This document shows, one piece after another, positions 55,174 to 63,652 of a stretch of 64,000 bases of DNA. The stretch spans positions 1-64,000 of the forward strand of contig JAHBWA010000021.1 of the NCBI GenBank assembly GCA_019637195.1, written 5' to 3'. The DNA is from Labilithrix sp. GTDB lineage: Bacteria > Myxococcota_A > Polyangia > Polyangiales > Polyangiaceae. The translations under genes were made by a program, and so were the position numbers. The notes under the pieces are model-generated. The model searched no databases and was not told the DNA's origin. It saw nothing but the letters and a program-made list of their open reading frames with translations. Position 1 is the stretch's first letter. Every line of letters starts with the position of its first letter.

Positions 55174-56829
55174 ATGCCCGCAGACGCGAGCTCGGACGCC
55201 GGCGCGCGCCGCACGACGCGCGCGGCGCTGGGCGATCGCCGCCTCGCCCTCGCGCTCGGGCTCGCGATCTTCGCGCTCGTCGGCTGGCCGCTGCTCGTCG
55301 TGCGGATCCCGCCGTACCAGGATTTGCCCGCGCACCTCGCCGCGGCGACGATCCTCGCGTCGCCGGAGCGCTACCCCGATCTCGTCGCGACGAGCTTCCT
55401 CGAGCCGGGCTCGTTCCTCATGCTCTGGATGTCGGTCGCCGGCCGATGGCTCGGCCTCGTCGCGGCGGCCAAGATCTTCGCCCTCGCCGTCCTCGCCGGC
55501 AACGCGCTCGTCCTCCCGCGGTTCGTCCTCCATTTCACGGACCGCGCGCGCATGGTCCTCGCCGCGCCGCTGCTCGTGCCGATGGTGCACAACTGGTTCG
55601 TGTCGACGGGCATGCTCGGCTTCGCGGCGAGCGTGCCCTTGGCCCTCGCCCTGCTGATCGCGCTCGACGACCTCGCCCGGACGCCCCGAGACGAGCGCGC
55701 CACGAACACGGCGAGGGTAGCCGCGATCGCGCTGGTCACGTGGTACGTGCACCCGTTCCCGATCGTCGCGATCGTCCTGATGCTCGCCGCCGCCGCCGGC
55801 GCCGAGCTCGCCGCGACGCGCGCCAGCCCCGCCGCGGGGATGCGAGGCGACGCGAGGCCCGGACGCGCGGGGTCCACCCTCGCGAGCGCCGCGCTCCTGC
55901 CGCTCGCGCCGACGCTGACGCTCGCGGCGATCGCCTTCGTGCGCTGGGTCGTCGCCGCAGGTCCGACGATGGAGGCCCCCGTCTTCTCGTCGCTCCAGTG
56001 GGCGCTGTACAACCTCTGGAGCCAGTGGATGTACGGCTTCACCGAGCTCAGCGCGGTGAGCCTCGTGCCCGCGCTCGTCCTCGCGACCACCGCGGCGCTC
56101 CGGTGGCGCGAGGGGCGCGGGCTCCTCGGCCCGGCGCCGCTCGTCGTCCTCGTCCTCGTCTACCTGGTCGGCCCGTACGTGGCCTTCGACGCGACGTACG
56201 TGACGCCGCGCATCATCCCGTTCTTGTGGGCCCTCGCGCTGGTCCGGCTCCCGCCGCGCCTGCCCAGGGTCGTGCGCGGCGCGCTCGCGATCTCCGCGGC
56301 GGCGTACCTCACCGCGATGCCGATCGACATGCTCCGCCTCTCGCGCGAGCTCGACGAGTTCGCGTCGGGAGCGCCCGCCGTCCCCGAAGGCGCGCGGCTC
56401 TTGACGCTCAACTTCAACGAGCGCGCGACGAGCAAGAACACGGCGAGCCTCGCGACCGCTTGGGGGCTCTACGTGTTCGAGCGCCACACGAGCGCCGTCG
56501 ACGGCTGGGCGAGCGTCACCGCGACGCCGATCGTGCGCTCGTCGCCGCTCCCCCCGCGCCTGGATCCCGTCACACGGCTCCGCTTCATCCGTGACACCCG
56601 CACCCCCGAGGTCTTCTGCGCCGACCGGCGCGCCAAGCGGCTGCTCACGGTCGCGTGCGAGGAGATGTGGCAGGACGAGTGGGCCGCGTTCTGGCGCGAG
56701 GCGGTCACGTACTTCGACCACGTCCTTCTGTGGGATCCGCCCGACGAGGTCATGGCGACGATCCCCGACGCGTTCACCTCGTCGTTCGTCCACGGGCGCT
56801 TGCGGATCCTCGCGCGCCGCCCGGAGTGA
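55174..56829 (+). CDS. Polytopic membrane protein, possible GT-C-like glycosyltransferase
   Basis: This 551-residue protein starts at ATG 55174. It has about ten hydrophobic helices, for example ALALGLAIFALVGWPLLVV, IFALAVLAGNALVL, VAAIALVTWYVHPFPIVAIVLMLAAA and PLVVLVLVYLVGPYV. After helix 1 an outer loop reads RIPPYQDLPAHLAAATIL; an Asp there is the usual place for the GT-C catalytic acid. A C-terminal soluble part of about 130 residues follows. No signature identifies the donor or acceptor. It is convergent with the minus-strand glycan operon and separated from it by a tandem repeat, so a link to that operon is plausible but not shown. Confidence 0.75.
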   Translation: MPADASSDAGARRTTRAALGDRRLALALGLAIFALVGWPLLVVRIPPYQDLPAHLAAATILASPERYPDLVATSFLEPGSFLMLWMSVAGRWLGLVAAAKIFALAVLAGNALVLPRFVLHFTDRARMVLAAPLLVPMVHNWFVSTGMLGFAASVPLALALLIALDDLARTPRDERATNTARVAAIALVTWYVHPFPIVAIVLMLAAAAGAELAATRASPAAGMRGDARPGRAGSTLASAALLPLAPTLTLAAIAFVRWVVAAGPTMEAPVFSSLQWALYNLWSQWMYGFTELSAVSLVPALVLATTAALRWREGRGLLGPAPLVVLVLVYLVGPYVAFDATYVTPRIIPFLWALALVRLPPRLPRVVRGALAISAAAYLTAMPIDMLRLSRELDEFASGAPAVPEGARLLTLNFNERATSKNTASLATAWGLYVFERHTSAVDGWASVTATPIVRSSPLPPRLDPVTRLRFIRDTRTPEVFCADRRAKRLLTVACEEMWQDEWAAFWREAVTYFDHVLLWDPPDEVMATIPDAFTSSFVHGRLRILARRPE

Positions 56830-56845
56830 TCGCTCGGCCGCCCTC

Positions 56846-56985
56846 CGCTCGCGGCACGGCAGCTCCACGCTCGGCACAGCGGCTCCACGGCTCCGCGCTC
56901 GGCACAGCCCGGCAGAGCGGCTCCTGCGCTCGGCACAGCGGCTCCGCGCCCGGCACAGCGGCTCCGCGCTCGAAGCTCAGCGGCG
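56846..56985. repeat. Tandem repeat array between convergent membrane-protein genes
   Basis: A 20-bp unit close to GCGCTCGGCACAGCGGCTCC is repeated about six times with variation; the cleanest adjacent copies are 56926-56945 and 56946-56965. It fills nearly the whole 147-bp gap and enters the last codons of the minus-strand gene ending at 56977. Variation between copies is mostly substitutions plus short insertions. Confidence 0.8.
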
Positions 56986-58707
56986 CTCGAACACGAACAC
57001 GTCGGTGGCGAGGCTCGCGTGGAGCGGACGCGGCGGGAACAGCGCCGATCCCTCGTAGTGGAAGACCCGGGCCTTCCGGTAGCCCGCCTCCTCGGCGAAG
57101 AGCGCGCGGAAGAAATCCCGCGTGTCCGCGTCCGCGAGCCCCTCGCGCTGGATCCGCGGGAGCACGCGGCCGTCGCTCGGCGCGCGCTCTTCTTGCAGGT
57201 AGCGCCAGGCGTGCCCCATCCCGACGACGATCCAGCGAGGGCGGCGCGCTTCGATGTTGCCGAGCCGGTCCTGCCTCTCGACGATCCCCGGCATCGGGTT
57301 GCGCGACCTCGTCGGACGGGTGTCGACGCGCTCGATCGTGAGCGCGGGCGAGAACCGTGGCAGATACACGTTTCCGCCATAGACCTCGACGAGCTCTCCA
57401 GGCGCCACGTGCTCGCTCATCCACCGCTCGGCGGCGTAGCGGGCGTCGCCGGTCATCGTGAGGAGCATGCTCGCCGAGAGCCGGACGCCGAGGAGCACGG
57501 CCACCCCCGCGGTGACGGCGACGAACGCCGCCCGGCCACGACGGCCCGCGGCCAGGCTCCGCTCGATCGCGACCCCGATACCGCCGCCGTAGACGGCGAG
57601 GAGCTGCATCTGAGGCATCATGAAGCGCTCCTCGACGCGCCGCGCGACGCAGTTGAACGCGAGCGTGAACGACGCCGCCGCGAGCAGCGGGATCACGGCG
57701 CCGAGGCGACCGCGCCCCACGTTCGCCGTCACCGCGACGACGAAGCCGGCGGCGAGGATCGGCGCGAGGGCGAGCGGGTAGTGGTTCGGGAAGAATCGGA
57801 CCGCGTCCTCGAGCGCCGACAGGCGACCGGCCCAGTCGCGCGAGTGCTGCGCGAAGTCCTGACTCGCGGGCCCCGTCAGGAAGCGTACGCGCGCGGCGAA
57901 GCCCGTCGGGTTGAACGGCGCGGCGTCGAGGACGAGGACCAGGACGACCGCGATGACGGCGCAGTAGAGCGCCTCCCGCGCGACCTCCACGCGACCTCCG
58001 CGCGGGCGCGCGAGCGTCCACGCGACGAGGACGACCGGCATCGACAGCGCGAACACGGCGTAGCTCTGATCCTTCGTCACGATCGCGAAGGCCGCCAGCA
58101 CCGCGACCCAGCGGAGGCGGCGCGGCTCGTCACGCTCGAGCGCGAGGACGAGCACGAGGAGCGCCGCGGACGCCCAGAACAGCGCGGGGAGATCGAGGTT
58201 CGTCGTGTGCGCGTAGTACGTCCCGGCGACCTCGACGCCGCAGATCGCCATCGCCCACGCGCGGGCGCTCCGGGAGCCGGGGAAGATCGCCTTCGCGATG
58301 CGGCCGACCATGAGGGCGACGCCGAGCGACATCAGCAAGCTCACGACGCGTGCCGCCAGCGCGAACGTCGTCATCACCGGGACGGAGAGGAACGTCTCGA
58401 CGAGATCGCCGGGCGCGAGCGACGGCGCCCTGAGCAGCTGGATCAGCGTGACCGGCAGCGTGACGAGCGCGAGCAGCGCGAGGTGGAGCGGCGGGTACGT
58501 GAAGTAGTGTCCTGGCGTGAACGTCTCGACGAGGCCCGGGAGGAAGTCGCGCGGGGCGATGCCGTCGACGTCCCAGCCGTCGGTCGAGGGGAGCCCCCAG
58601 CCGATGCCGAACGCGTGGAGGACCGCGACGCCGAAGACGACGATCCGCTCGGCGGTCCCGAGGCCCCGGACGGGACGAAGCGCGAGCGCGAGCCAGCGAC
58701 GGAGCAT
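56977..58707 (-). CDS. GT-C/PMT-like membrane glycosyltransferase
   Basis: This 576-residue product starts at ATG 58707. After a first helix (RIVVFGVAVLHAFGIGWGL) the outer loop has DGWDVDGIAPRDFLPGLVETF with an acidic cluster, then HYFTYPPLHLALLAL. About eleven helices follow and a soluble periplasmic tail of about 130 residues (SPALTIERVDTRPTRSRNPMPG). The PMT/ArnT-family layout (Asp in loop 1, YPPLH motif, polytopic core) supports transfer of sugars from a polyprenyl-phosphate donor. It is the last gene of the minus-strand glycan operon, 23 bp after the 609-residue membrane protein. Confidence 0.82.
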   Translation of the reverse strand: MLRRWLALALRPVRGLGTAERIVVFGVAVLHAFGIGWGLPSTDGWDVDGIAPRDFLPGLVETFTPGHYFTYPPLHLALLALVTLPVTLIQLLRAPSLAPGDLVETFLSVPVMTTFALAARVVSLLMSLGVALMVGRIAKAIFPGSRSARAWAMAICGVEVAGTYYAHTTNLDLPALFWASAALLVLVLALERDEPRRLRWVAVLAAFAIVTKDQSYAVFALSMPVVLVAWTLARPRGGRVEVAREALYCAVIAVVLVLVLDAAPFNPTGFAARVRFLTGPASQDFAQHSRDWAGRLSALEDAVRFFPNHYPLALAPILAAGFVVAVTANVGRGRLGAVIPLLAAASFTLAFNCVARRVEERFMMPQMQLLAVYGGGIGVAIERSLAAGRRGRAAFVAVTAGVAVLLGVRLSASMLLTMTGDARYAAERWMSEHVAPGELVEVYGGNVYLPRFSPALTIERVDTRPTRSRNPMPGIVERQDRLGNIEARRPRWIVVGMGHAWRYLQEERAPSDGRVLPRIQREGLADADTRDFFRALFAEEAGYRKARVFHYEGSALFPPRPLHASLATDVFVFERR

Positions 58708-58730
58708 CGGACGCCGGAGCCTAGCTCGGC

Positions 58731-60560
58731 TCAGCGCGCGCGCGGGATGAACTCGACGCGGCCGAGCCGCGGCAGCGTCTCGGTGGCGGTCGGCTCGCCG
58801 TAGCGCGCGTGGAACTGGCGCACGCACTCGTCGGGCAGGAGATCCGCGTACAGCTGGATGCCCGCGAAGTCGTTGCTCCGGTAGAGGCCGTCGAACCGCG
58901 CCCACTGCTCGGCGTCGAAGCACCGGAGCTCGCGCTTCGGATGCTCGCGGTTCGGATCGTCGGGCATGAACATGTCTTCCCAGCCGTCGTCGAGCCAGCT
59001 CTTGAACTGCGTCTTGTGGACACGGCTCAGGTAGACGCTGACCGTGGCCTTCTGGTGAAAGCGACGGTTCGCGTACGCGGTCGCGATGCGCTCGTAGTAC
59101 GGGCAGAGCTCGCGCGTGATGACGGAGTTCGCGCTGGCGATGCAGAACGGCCACTCGAGGAGCGCCGCGCCCGGCGCCGCGGCGACGGCGTCGAAGTAGC
59201 GCTTGTGCTGCGGCTGGAGGCGCGCCGGCCGGAACTCGTTGACGAGGAACGTGGCCGTGAGGAGCTCCGCGACGCCGAAGGCGAGGACGAGGCGCTTCGC
59301 CAGGCGCGGCCAGGCCTCCACCGAGACGCCGATCAGCGCGAGGAGGACCGGCAGGACGACGGTGCCGCGGCCGGCCACGCGGTTGTACGCGAACCACGGG
59401 AAGACCTGCAGCGTCTTGCACCAGCGCGGGTGGAACGCGAAGACGAGCAGCGCCGTGATCAACAGCGGCTTCACGGCGGCCGACACGTTCCGCTTGTGCG
59501 CCAGCCAGATCCCGACGCCCGCGGTGATGAGCAGCGTGAAGCCGGGCGCGTACTCCCCCACCCCCTCGTCCTTACCGAAGACCGCGCGGACGAGGTCCGA
59601 GTTCGGGTGCGTGCCCGGCAGGTACGGGAAGAGCGCGTGGAACTGGCTCGCCCAGAAGTTCCCCGCGGCGTCCGTCATCGGGTACGTCGTCGTGTCGCGA
59701 ACCACGGCCGCGACGAACGGGACGTAGACGACGAGCCCGAACGCGAGGAGCGCGCACGCGCCCGCGAAGGCCCCGCGCCGCGCGCGGATCTCGGCGAGCG
59801 GGTGCTCCGGCAGCGCGAGCGCGAGCCGCGCGAAGATGCGGCGGTCGCGCTGCCCGAGCCACGACCACGCGCAGTAGAACGTGACGACGAACGAGGTCAG
59901 CGCGTGACCGGCGACGTAGCCGAGGTCGAGCCCGAGCGAGAGGACGATCAGCGCCGCGCGAAAGACGATGAACGGCGCGCTCAGCCGCTCGTTCTTCATC
60001 ACCACGCGCATCGTGACGGCGTCGGCCGCGATGCTCATCGTCACCCAGTGCAGGGCACAAATATTCAGGTGATACGGATACTTGTACCACGCGTAAAACG
60101 ACATGAACGACGCGGCGAACCCGACGAGGCTCGCGCGGAGGACGCCGAAGTGCCCGCGCAGGATCGCCGTGACGCCGACCGCGCCGAGCGTCGCGCCGAG
60201 CGTCACGTACGTCTGGATCCAAGGGCCGGGCCCGACGAGCCCGAGGAGCATCGCGTTCCAGAGGTCGCGCTCGGCGCACCACGAGAGGAGGCCGATGTGC
60301 GTCCCGGACGGGTACGCCACGTCCTTCGTGAAGAAGGAAATCGGCCGGAGGCCGAAGTGGTAGTGGTCGCGGACGTAGTAGCCGAGGAACTCGAAGTAGT
60401 TCGCGTCGCCGCGGTACGCGCCGTCGTAGTCCTCGCCGCCGATGAGCGGACCGGAGAAGTCCTGCACGACGAAGAGCGCGTAAATCGCCGCGCCGAGCGC
60501 GAGCAGCGCGCCCGCGAGCAGCCAGTCGCGGCGCTCGTTCGTCGGGCGCGGCGCGGTCAT
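58731..60560 (-). CDS. Large polytopic membrane protein, probable GT-C glycosyltransferase
   Basis: This 609-residue protein starts at ATG 60560, overlapping the upstream methyltransferase stop in an ATGA. After helix 1 (LLAGALLALGAAIYALFVVQDF) there is an outer loop with GGEDYDGAYRGDANYFEF (several Asp/Glu), the expected catalytic region of GT-C enzymes. About ten further helices and a C-terminal soluble domain of about 170 residues follow (CPYYERIATAYANRRFHQKATVS, RCFDAEQWARFDGLYR). No family is certain. Its position inside a nucleotide-sugar operon supports transfer of a deoxysugar to a glycan at the periplasmic face. Confidence 0.78.
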   Translation of the reverse strand: MTAPRPTNERRDWLLAGALLALGAAIYALFVVQDFSGPLIGGEDYDGAYRGDANYFEFLGYYVRDHYHFGLRPISFFTKDVAYPSGTHIGLLSWCAERDLWNAMLLGLVGPGPWIQTYVTLGATLGAVGVTAILRGHFGVLRASLVGFAASFMSFYAWYKYPYHLNICALHWVTMSIAADAVTMRVVMKNERLSAPFIVFRAALIVLSLGLDLGYVAGHALTSFVVTFYCAWSWLGQRDRRIFARLALALPEHPLAEIRARRGAFAGACALLAFGLVVYVPFVAAVVRDTTTYPMTDAAGNFWASQFHALFPYLPGTHPNSDLVRAVFGKDEGVGEYAPGFTLLITAGVGIWLAHKRNVSAAVKPLLITALLVFAFHPRWCKTLQVFPWFAYNRVAGRGTVVLPVLLALIGVSVEAWPRLAKRLVLAFGVAELLTATFLVNEFRPARLQPQHKRYFDAVAAAPGAALLEWPFCIASANSVITRELCPYYERIATAYANRRFHQKATVSVYLSRVHKTQFKSWLDDGWEDMFMPDDPNREHPKRELRCFDAEQWARFDGLYRSNDFAGIQLYADLLPDECVRQFHARYGEPTATETLPRLGRVEFIPRAR

Positions 60561-61330
60561 CGCTTCGTCTGTCGTTTCCTGAGCACGGTGAGGACGAGGT
60601 TGCCGACCGGCGACGTCCAGCTCTGGTGCGGGATGGCGCGCGCGAGCCCCCGCGCGATCTCGTACGAGAGCGACGCGAGGAACGGGCTCAAGAAGTGCGT
60701 CGTCGTCTTCAGCTCGACCTCGTACTCGTCGAGGAGCGGCGTCCAGATCTCGGCGAGCTTCCGCTCGAACGAGAAGTAGTTGAAGCGCGTGATGTGCTGC
60801 TCGTCGTAGCTGACGTCGCCGACGCGGTTCAGGATGGCCTCGAGCACGGGCCACGAGCTCGCGTAGTTCGGCGTGGTCACGATGAGGCGGCCGCCCGGCG
60901 CCAGCGTCTTGTCGAGCTGCTCGAAGAGGCCGACGATCTCGTCGTGCCGGAGGTGCTCGATCACCTCGATCAACGTGACCGCGTCGAACGGCTCGCCGAC
61001 GTCGCCGAACGACGTGATGCTCGGCGCGACGCGGAACGACCGGAACGGCGTGCCGTAGTGGTGGGTCGCGTACTTGATCTGCTCGGGGAGGATGTCGATC
61101 CCGAGCTGCCGCTCGAAGCGATGCCGCGGGACCATCGAGAGGAACGAGCCGGCGAAGCAGCCGACGTCGAGCAGCGCGCCGCCGTCGCTCTCGGGCAGGT
61201 AGTCGAGGACGCGCTCGAACTTGAGCGTGTGCCAGAGGCGCCGGATCCCCCCGCCCTCGCGCAGCATGCGGTCGTAGTAACCAACCGGGATCCGCCCGTA
61301 GTCGAAGTTCGGCCCCGGAGGCTGCGACAT
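60557..61330 (-). CDS. SAM-dependent methyltransferase (class I) of the glycan operon
   Basis: From ATG 61330 the product is 257 residues. Motif I is ALLDVGCFAGSFLSMV, followed by LGIDILPEQIKYA, the FDAVTLIEVIEHLRHDEI segment typical of Methyltransf_11/23 enzymes, and GGRLIVTTPNY. A TRFNYFSFERKL region and C-terminal helices complete it. In polysaccharide loci such enzymes O-methylate sugars or lipid-linked intermediates; the substrate here is not known. It begins 74 bp after rfbF; the gap contains a CCCGCGCGCGGG palindrome and two ATCTGACG copies. The stop overlaps the next gene. Confidence 0.85.
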   Translation of the reverse strand: MSQPPGPNFDYGRIPVGYYDRMLREGGGIRRLWHTLKFERVLDYLPESDGGALLDVGCFAGSFLSMVPRHRFERQLGIDILPEQIKYATHHYGTPFRSFRVAPSITSFGDVGEPFDAVTLIEVIEHLRHDEIVGLFEQLDKTLAPGGRLIVTTPNYASSWPVLEAILNRVGDVSYDEQHITRFNYFSFERKLAEIWTPLLDEYEVELKTTTHFLSPFLASLSYEIARGLARAIPHQSWTSPVGNLVLTVLRKRQTKR

Positions 61331-61404
61331 GGGCGTCAGATAGCGCGTCGATGTGGCGTTGTCACCGGCGTCGCGCGCCCCGCGCGCGGGAGCCGCCTTC
61401 GACG

Positions 61405-62175
61405 TCAGATCCGCCACGGAGGCTTGCCGCTCTGCCAGAGGCCCTCGAGCACCTTCACGTCGCGCATCGTGTCCATGCACTGCCAGAAGCCCTCGTGCCG
61501 GTAGGCCGCGAGCTGCCCGTTCTCCGCGAGCTTCTCGAGGGCGTGCGCTTCGAGGATCGTCCTGTCGTCCTCGAGGTACCGGAAGACCTCGGGCTCGAAC
61601 ACCATGAAGCCGCCGTTGATCCAGCCCTCGCCGATCTGCGGCTTCTCGGTGAACTCCTGCACCATGCCGCCCTCGTCGAAGACGAGCCCGCCGAAGCGCG
61701 CCGGCGGACGCACCGCCGTGAGCGTCGCCGTCCGACCGTGCTTCACGTGGCTGTCGTACACCGCGCGGAGGTCGATGTTCGCAACGCCGTCACCGTAGGT
61801 GAGCAAGAACCTCTCGCCCTTGAGGATCGACTCGAGCCGCTTCACGCGGCCTCCGGTCATGACGTCGAGGCCGGTGTCGATCAGGTGAATCGTCCAGTCT
61901 TCAGCGTCGCGCTCGTGCGTGACGACGTCGCCGTCGCGCATCTTCACGGTCATGTTGCCGTGGAGCGCGCAGTAGTCGCGGAAGTAGCGCTTGATGACGT
62001 CGCCCTTGTAGCCGAGCGCCACCACGAACTCGTTGAAGCCGTAGTGCGCGTAGCGCTGCATGATGTGCCAGAGGATCGGGCGGCCGCCGATCTCGACCAT
62101 CGGCTTGGGACGGATCTCCGTCTCCTCGGTGAGCCGCGTCCCCATCCCGCCTGCCAAAATGACGACCTTTGCCAT
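61405..62175 (-). CDS. rfbF: Glucose-1-phosphate cytidylyltransferase
   Basis: RfbF makes CDP-glucose from CTP and glucose-1-phosphate, the first step to CDP-linked deoxysugars. The 256-residue product starts at ATG 62175. The nucleotide-binding start is VVILAGGMGTRLTEETEIRPKPMVEIGGRPILWHIM. Further family features are GFNEFVVALGYKGDVIKRYF, the LIDTGLDVMTGGRVKRL segment, LLTYGDGVANID, GWINGGFMVFEP and YRHEGFWQCMDTMRD. Length matches RfbF (about 257). It starts 2 bp after the epimerase gene. CDP-glucose 4,6-dehydratase (rfbG) would be expected nearby; it is not in this window and probably lies beyond the right edge. Confidence 0.96.
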   Translation of the reverse strand: MAKVVILAGGMGTRLTEETEIRPKPMVEIGGRPILWHIMQRYAHYGFNEFVVALGYKGDVIKRYFRDYCALHGNMTVKMRDGDVVTHERDAEDWTIHLIDTGLDVMTGGRVKRLESILKGERFLLTYGDGVANIDLRAVYDSHVKHGRTATLTAVRPPARFGGLVFDEGGMVQEFTEKPQIGEGWINGGFMVFEPEVFRYLEDDRTILEAHALEKLAENGQLAAYRHEGFWQCMDTMRDVKVLEGLWQSGKPPWRI

Positions 62176-62177
62176 CT

Positions 62178-63131
62178 TCACTCCTCCACGCCGCGTTCGG
62201 CCGCGCCGGTCCTCGCCTTGTTCCACGCGATCGTGTCCGCGAGACCGGACGCGAGATCGTGCTCGGGACGAAACCCGGTGGTCATGAGCTTCGCCGCGTC
62301 CGCGCAGACGAACGGCGGGTCGTTCGGCCGCGCGAGCACGGCGCCCCAAGCGACGCGGTCCTCCGCGCCGAGGAGGCGCGCGGCGGTCTCGACGACGTCG
62401 CGGACGCGGACCGGGCGTCCCGACGCGACGTTCACGGGTCCGGAGAGCGCGTCGTGCTCGAGGACGTGCACGATCCCCGCGGCGGCGTCGGCCACGTGCA
62501 AGAAATCGCGGATCTGCTCGCCGGTCGTCACGCGCGCCGTCTCGCCGCCGAGGAGGGCGTCGAGCACCGCCGGGACCAGGCGCCCGCGGCTCTCGTGCGG
62601 CCCGTAGAGGAAGAAGAGCCGCGCCCACGCGAAGCTCGTCGCCGAACCGCCCGTCAGGTGGGTCATGATCTCGAAGAGCGACCGCTTGCACGACGAGTAG
62701 AGGTGACGCGGCCCGAGAGGCGTCGACTCGGAGAGCAACCCGTACGCGACGTCGTACTCGAAGCAGGTCCCGGTCATCACGACGCGGCGGCAGCCCGAGT
62801 CGACGAGCTTCGCACCGAGCGCGGCGCTCGCGGCGAGGAGATCGACGTTCACGCGCGCCGAGAGGTAGTCCTTCGGGTTCGCGTACCAGCCGAGGTGCAC
62901 GCATGCCTCGAATCGCTCGCGCTCGAGCGCCGCGGCGAACGAGGCCGGCGCGAGCAGATCGCCGCGTACGCGCGCGATCGCAGCGCCCTCGGCCCCGAGG
63001 CGCTCCGCGGCGAGCCGCTCCTCGGCTTCCCCCTCGAGCACGAGCGCGTGGACCTCGTGACCGCGACGAACGAGCCGGCGCGCGACGTGCGAGCCGACGA
63101 AGCCAGTCGCTCCCGTCACGAGGACGCGCAT
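62178..63131 (-). CDS. NAD-dependent sugar epimerase/dehydratase (extended SDR)
   Basis: This 317-residue product starts at ATG 63131 in a TGATG overlap with the upstream gene. The Rossmann start is MRVLVTGATGFVGSHVARRL (GxxGxxG). The catalytic YxxxK reads LYSSCKRS (Tyr and Lys three apart), preceded by VVMTGTCFEYD. FAWARLFFLYGPHESRGRL and RDFLHVADAAAGI are typical of 4-epimerase or reductase members. It probably reduces or epimerises a 4-keto sugar made from CDP-glucose. The exact reaction cannot be told from sequence. Confidence 0.9.
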   Translation of the reverse strand: MRVLVTGATGFVGSHVARRLVRRGHEVHALVLEGEAEERLAAERLGAEGAAIARVRGDLLAPASFAAALERERFEACVHLGWYANPKDYLSARVNVDLLAASAALGAKLVDSGCRRVVMTGTCFEYDVAYGLLSESTPLGPRHLYSSCKRSLFEIMTHLTGGSATSFAWARLFFLYGPHESRGRLVPAVLDALLGGETARVTTGEQIRDFLHVADAAAGIVHVLEHDALSGPVNVASGRPVRVRDVVETAARLLGAEDRVAWGAVLARPNDPPFVCADAAKLMTTGFRPEHDLASGLADTIAWNKARTGAAERGVEE

Positions 63132-63652
63132 CAGTGGTCCTTGGTCGCCCAGTCGTACGGGATGACGTCGGTGTGCGGATCGAGCCGGTCGCTCCGCGTG
63201 GGATCGTGCGCGTGGGTGCAGCAGTTCGCGACCATCGCGAACGGATCGGTCATCCCCTTGAAGCCGTTCCAGACCTCGGGGGGAACGACCATGAGCGAGT
63301 AGTTGTCCGGCCCGAGGTACACCTCCATCAGCGAGCCCTTGGTCGGAGACTCGGGCCGATCGTCGAAGAGGACGCACTTCACGCGGCCGTGCAGGCACGC
63401 GTAGTTGAGCGTCATCTCCCGGTGCTTGTGCCAGCCCTTGATGACGCCCTCGTAGACCGTGGAACAGTAGATCTCGCCGAAGCGCTCGAAGTGAGGATCC
63501 TTCGAGCTCATCACGTGGAAGATCGTCCCGCGCTCGTCGGGGATCCGGCGGAGCGGGATCACCTTCACGCCTTCGATCGGCGGGCCGACGAGGACGCGGA
63601 CGCCGTCGGGGAGCTTCGCCTTGGCCGCGCTGGCCTCGACCGGCGCGCTCAC
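63131..63652 (-). CDS. RmlC-like dTDP/CDP-4-keto-sugar 3,5-epimerase family protein
   Basis: This 173-residue cupin-fold protein starts at GTG 63652, overlapping the C-methyltransferase stop in a GTGA. The jelly-roll core shows VKVIPLRRIPDERGTIFHVM, the active-site-region GVIKGWHKHREMTLNYACLHGRVKCVLFDDR, and NYSLMVVPPEVWNGFKGM. In true RmlC the equivalent motif is RGLHYQ; KGWHKH is a variant seen in RmlC-like relatives, so the enzyme may be a 3-epimerase, 5-epimerase or isomerase. Partner genes rfbF, an SDR and a C-methyltransferase point to a branched deoxysugar pathway. Confidence 0.85.
   Translation of the reverse strand: MSAPVEASAAKAKLPDGVRVLVGPPIEGVKVIPLRRIPDERGTIFHVMSSKDPHFERFGEIYCSTVYEGVIKGWHKHREMTLNYACLHGRVKCVLFDDRPESPTKGSLMEVYLGPDNYSLMVVPPEVWNGFKGMTDPFAMVANCCTHAHDPTRSDRLDPHTDVIPYDWATKDH

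Noticed and set aside
56846..56985. Possible CRISPR or REP element between convergent genes
   Set aside because: Tandem 20-bp units without spacers or dyad symmetry typical of REP; best described as a minisatellite.
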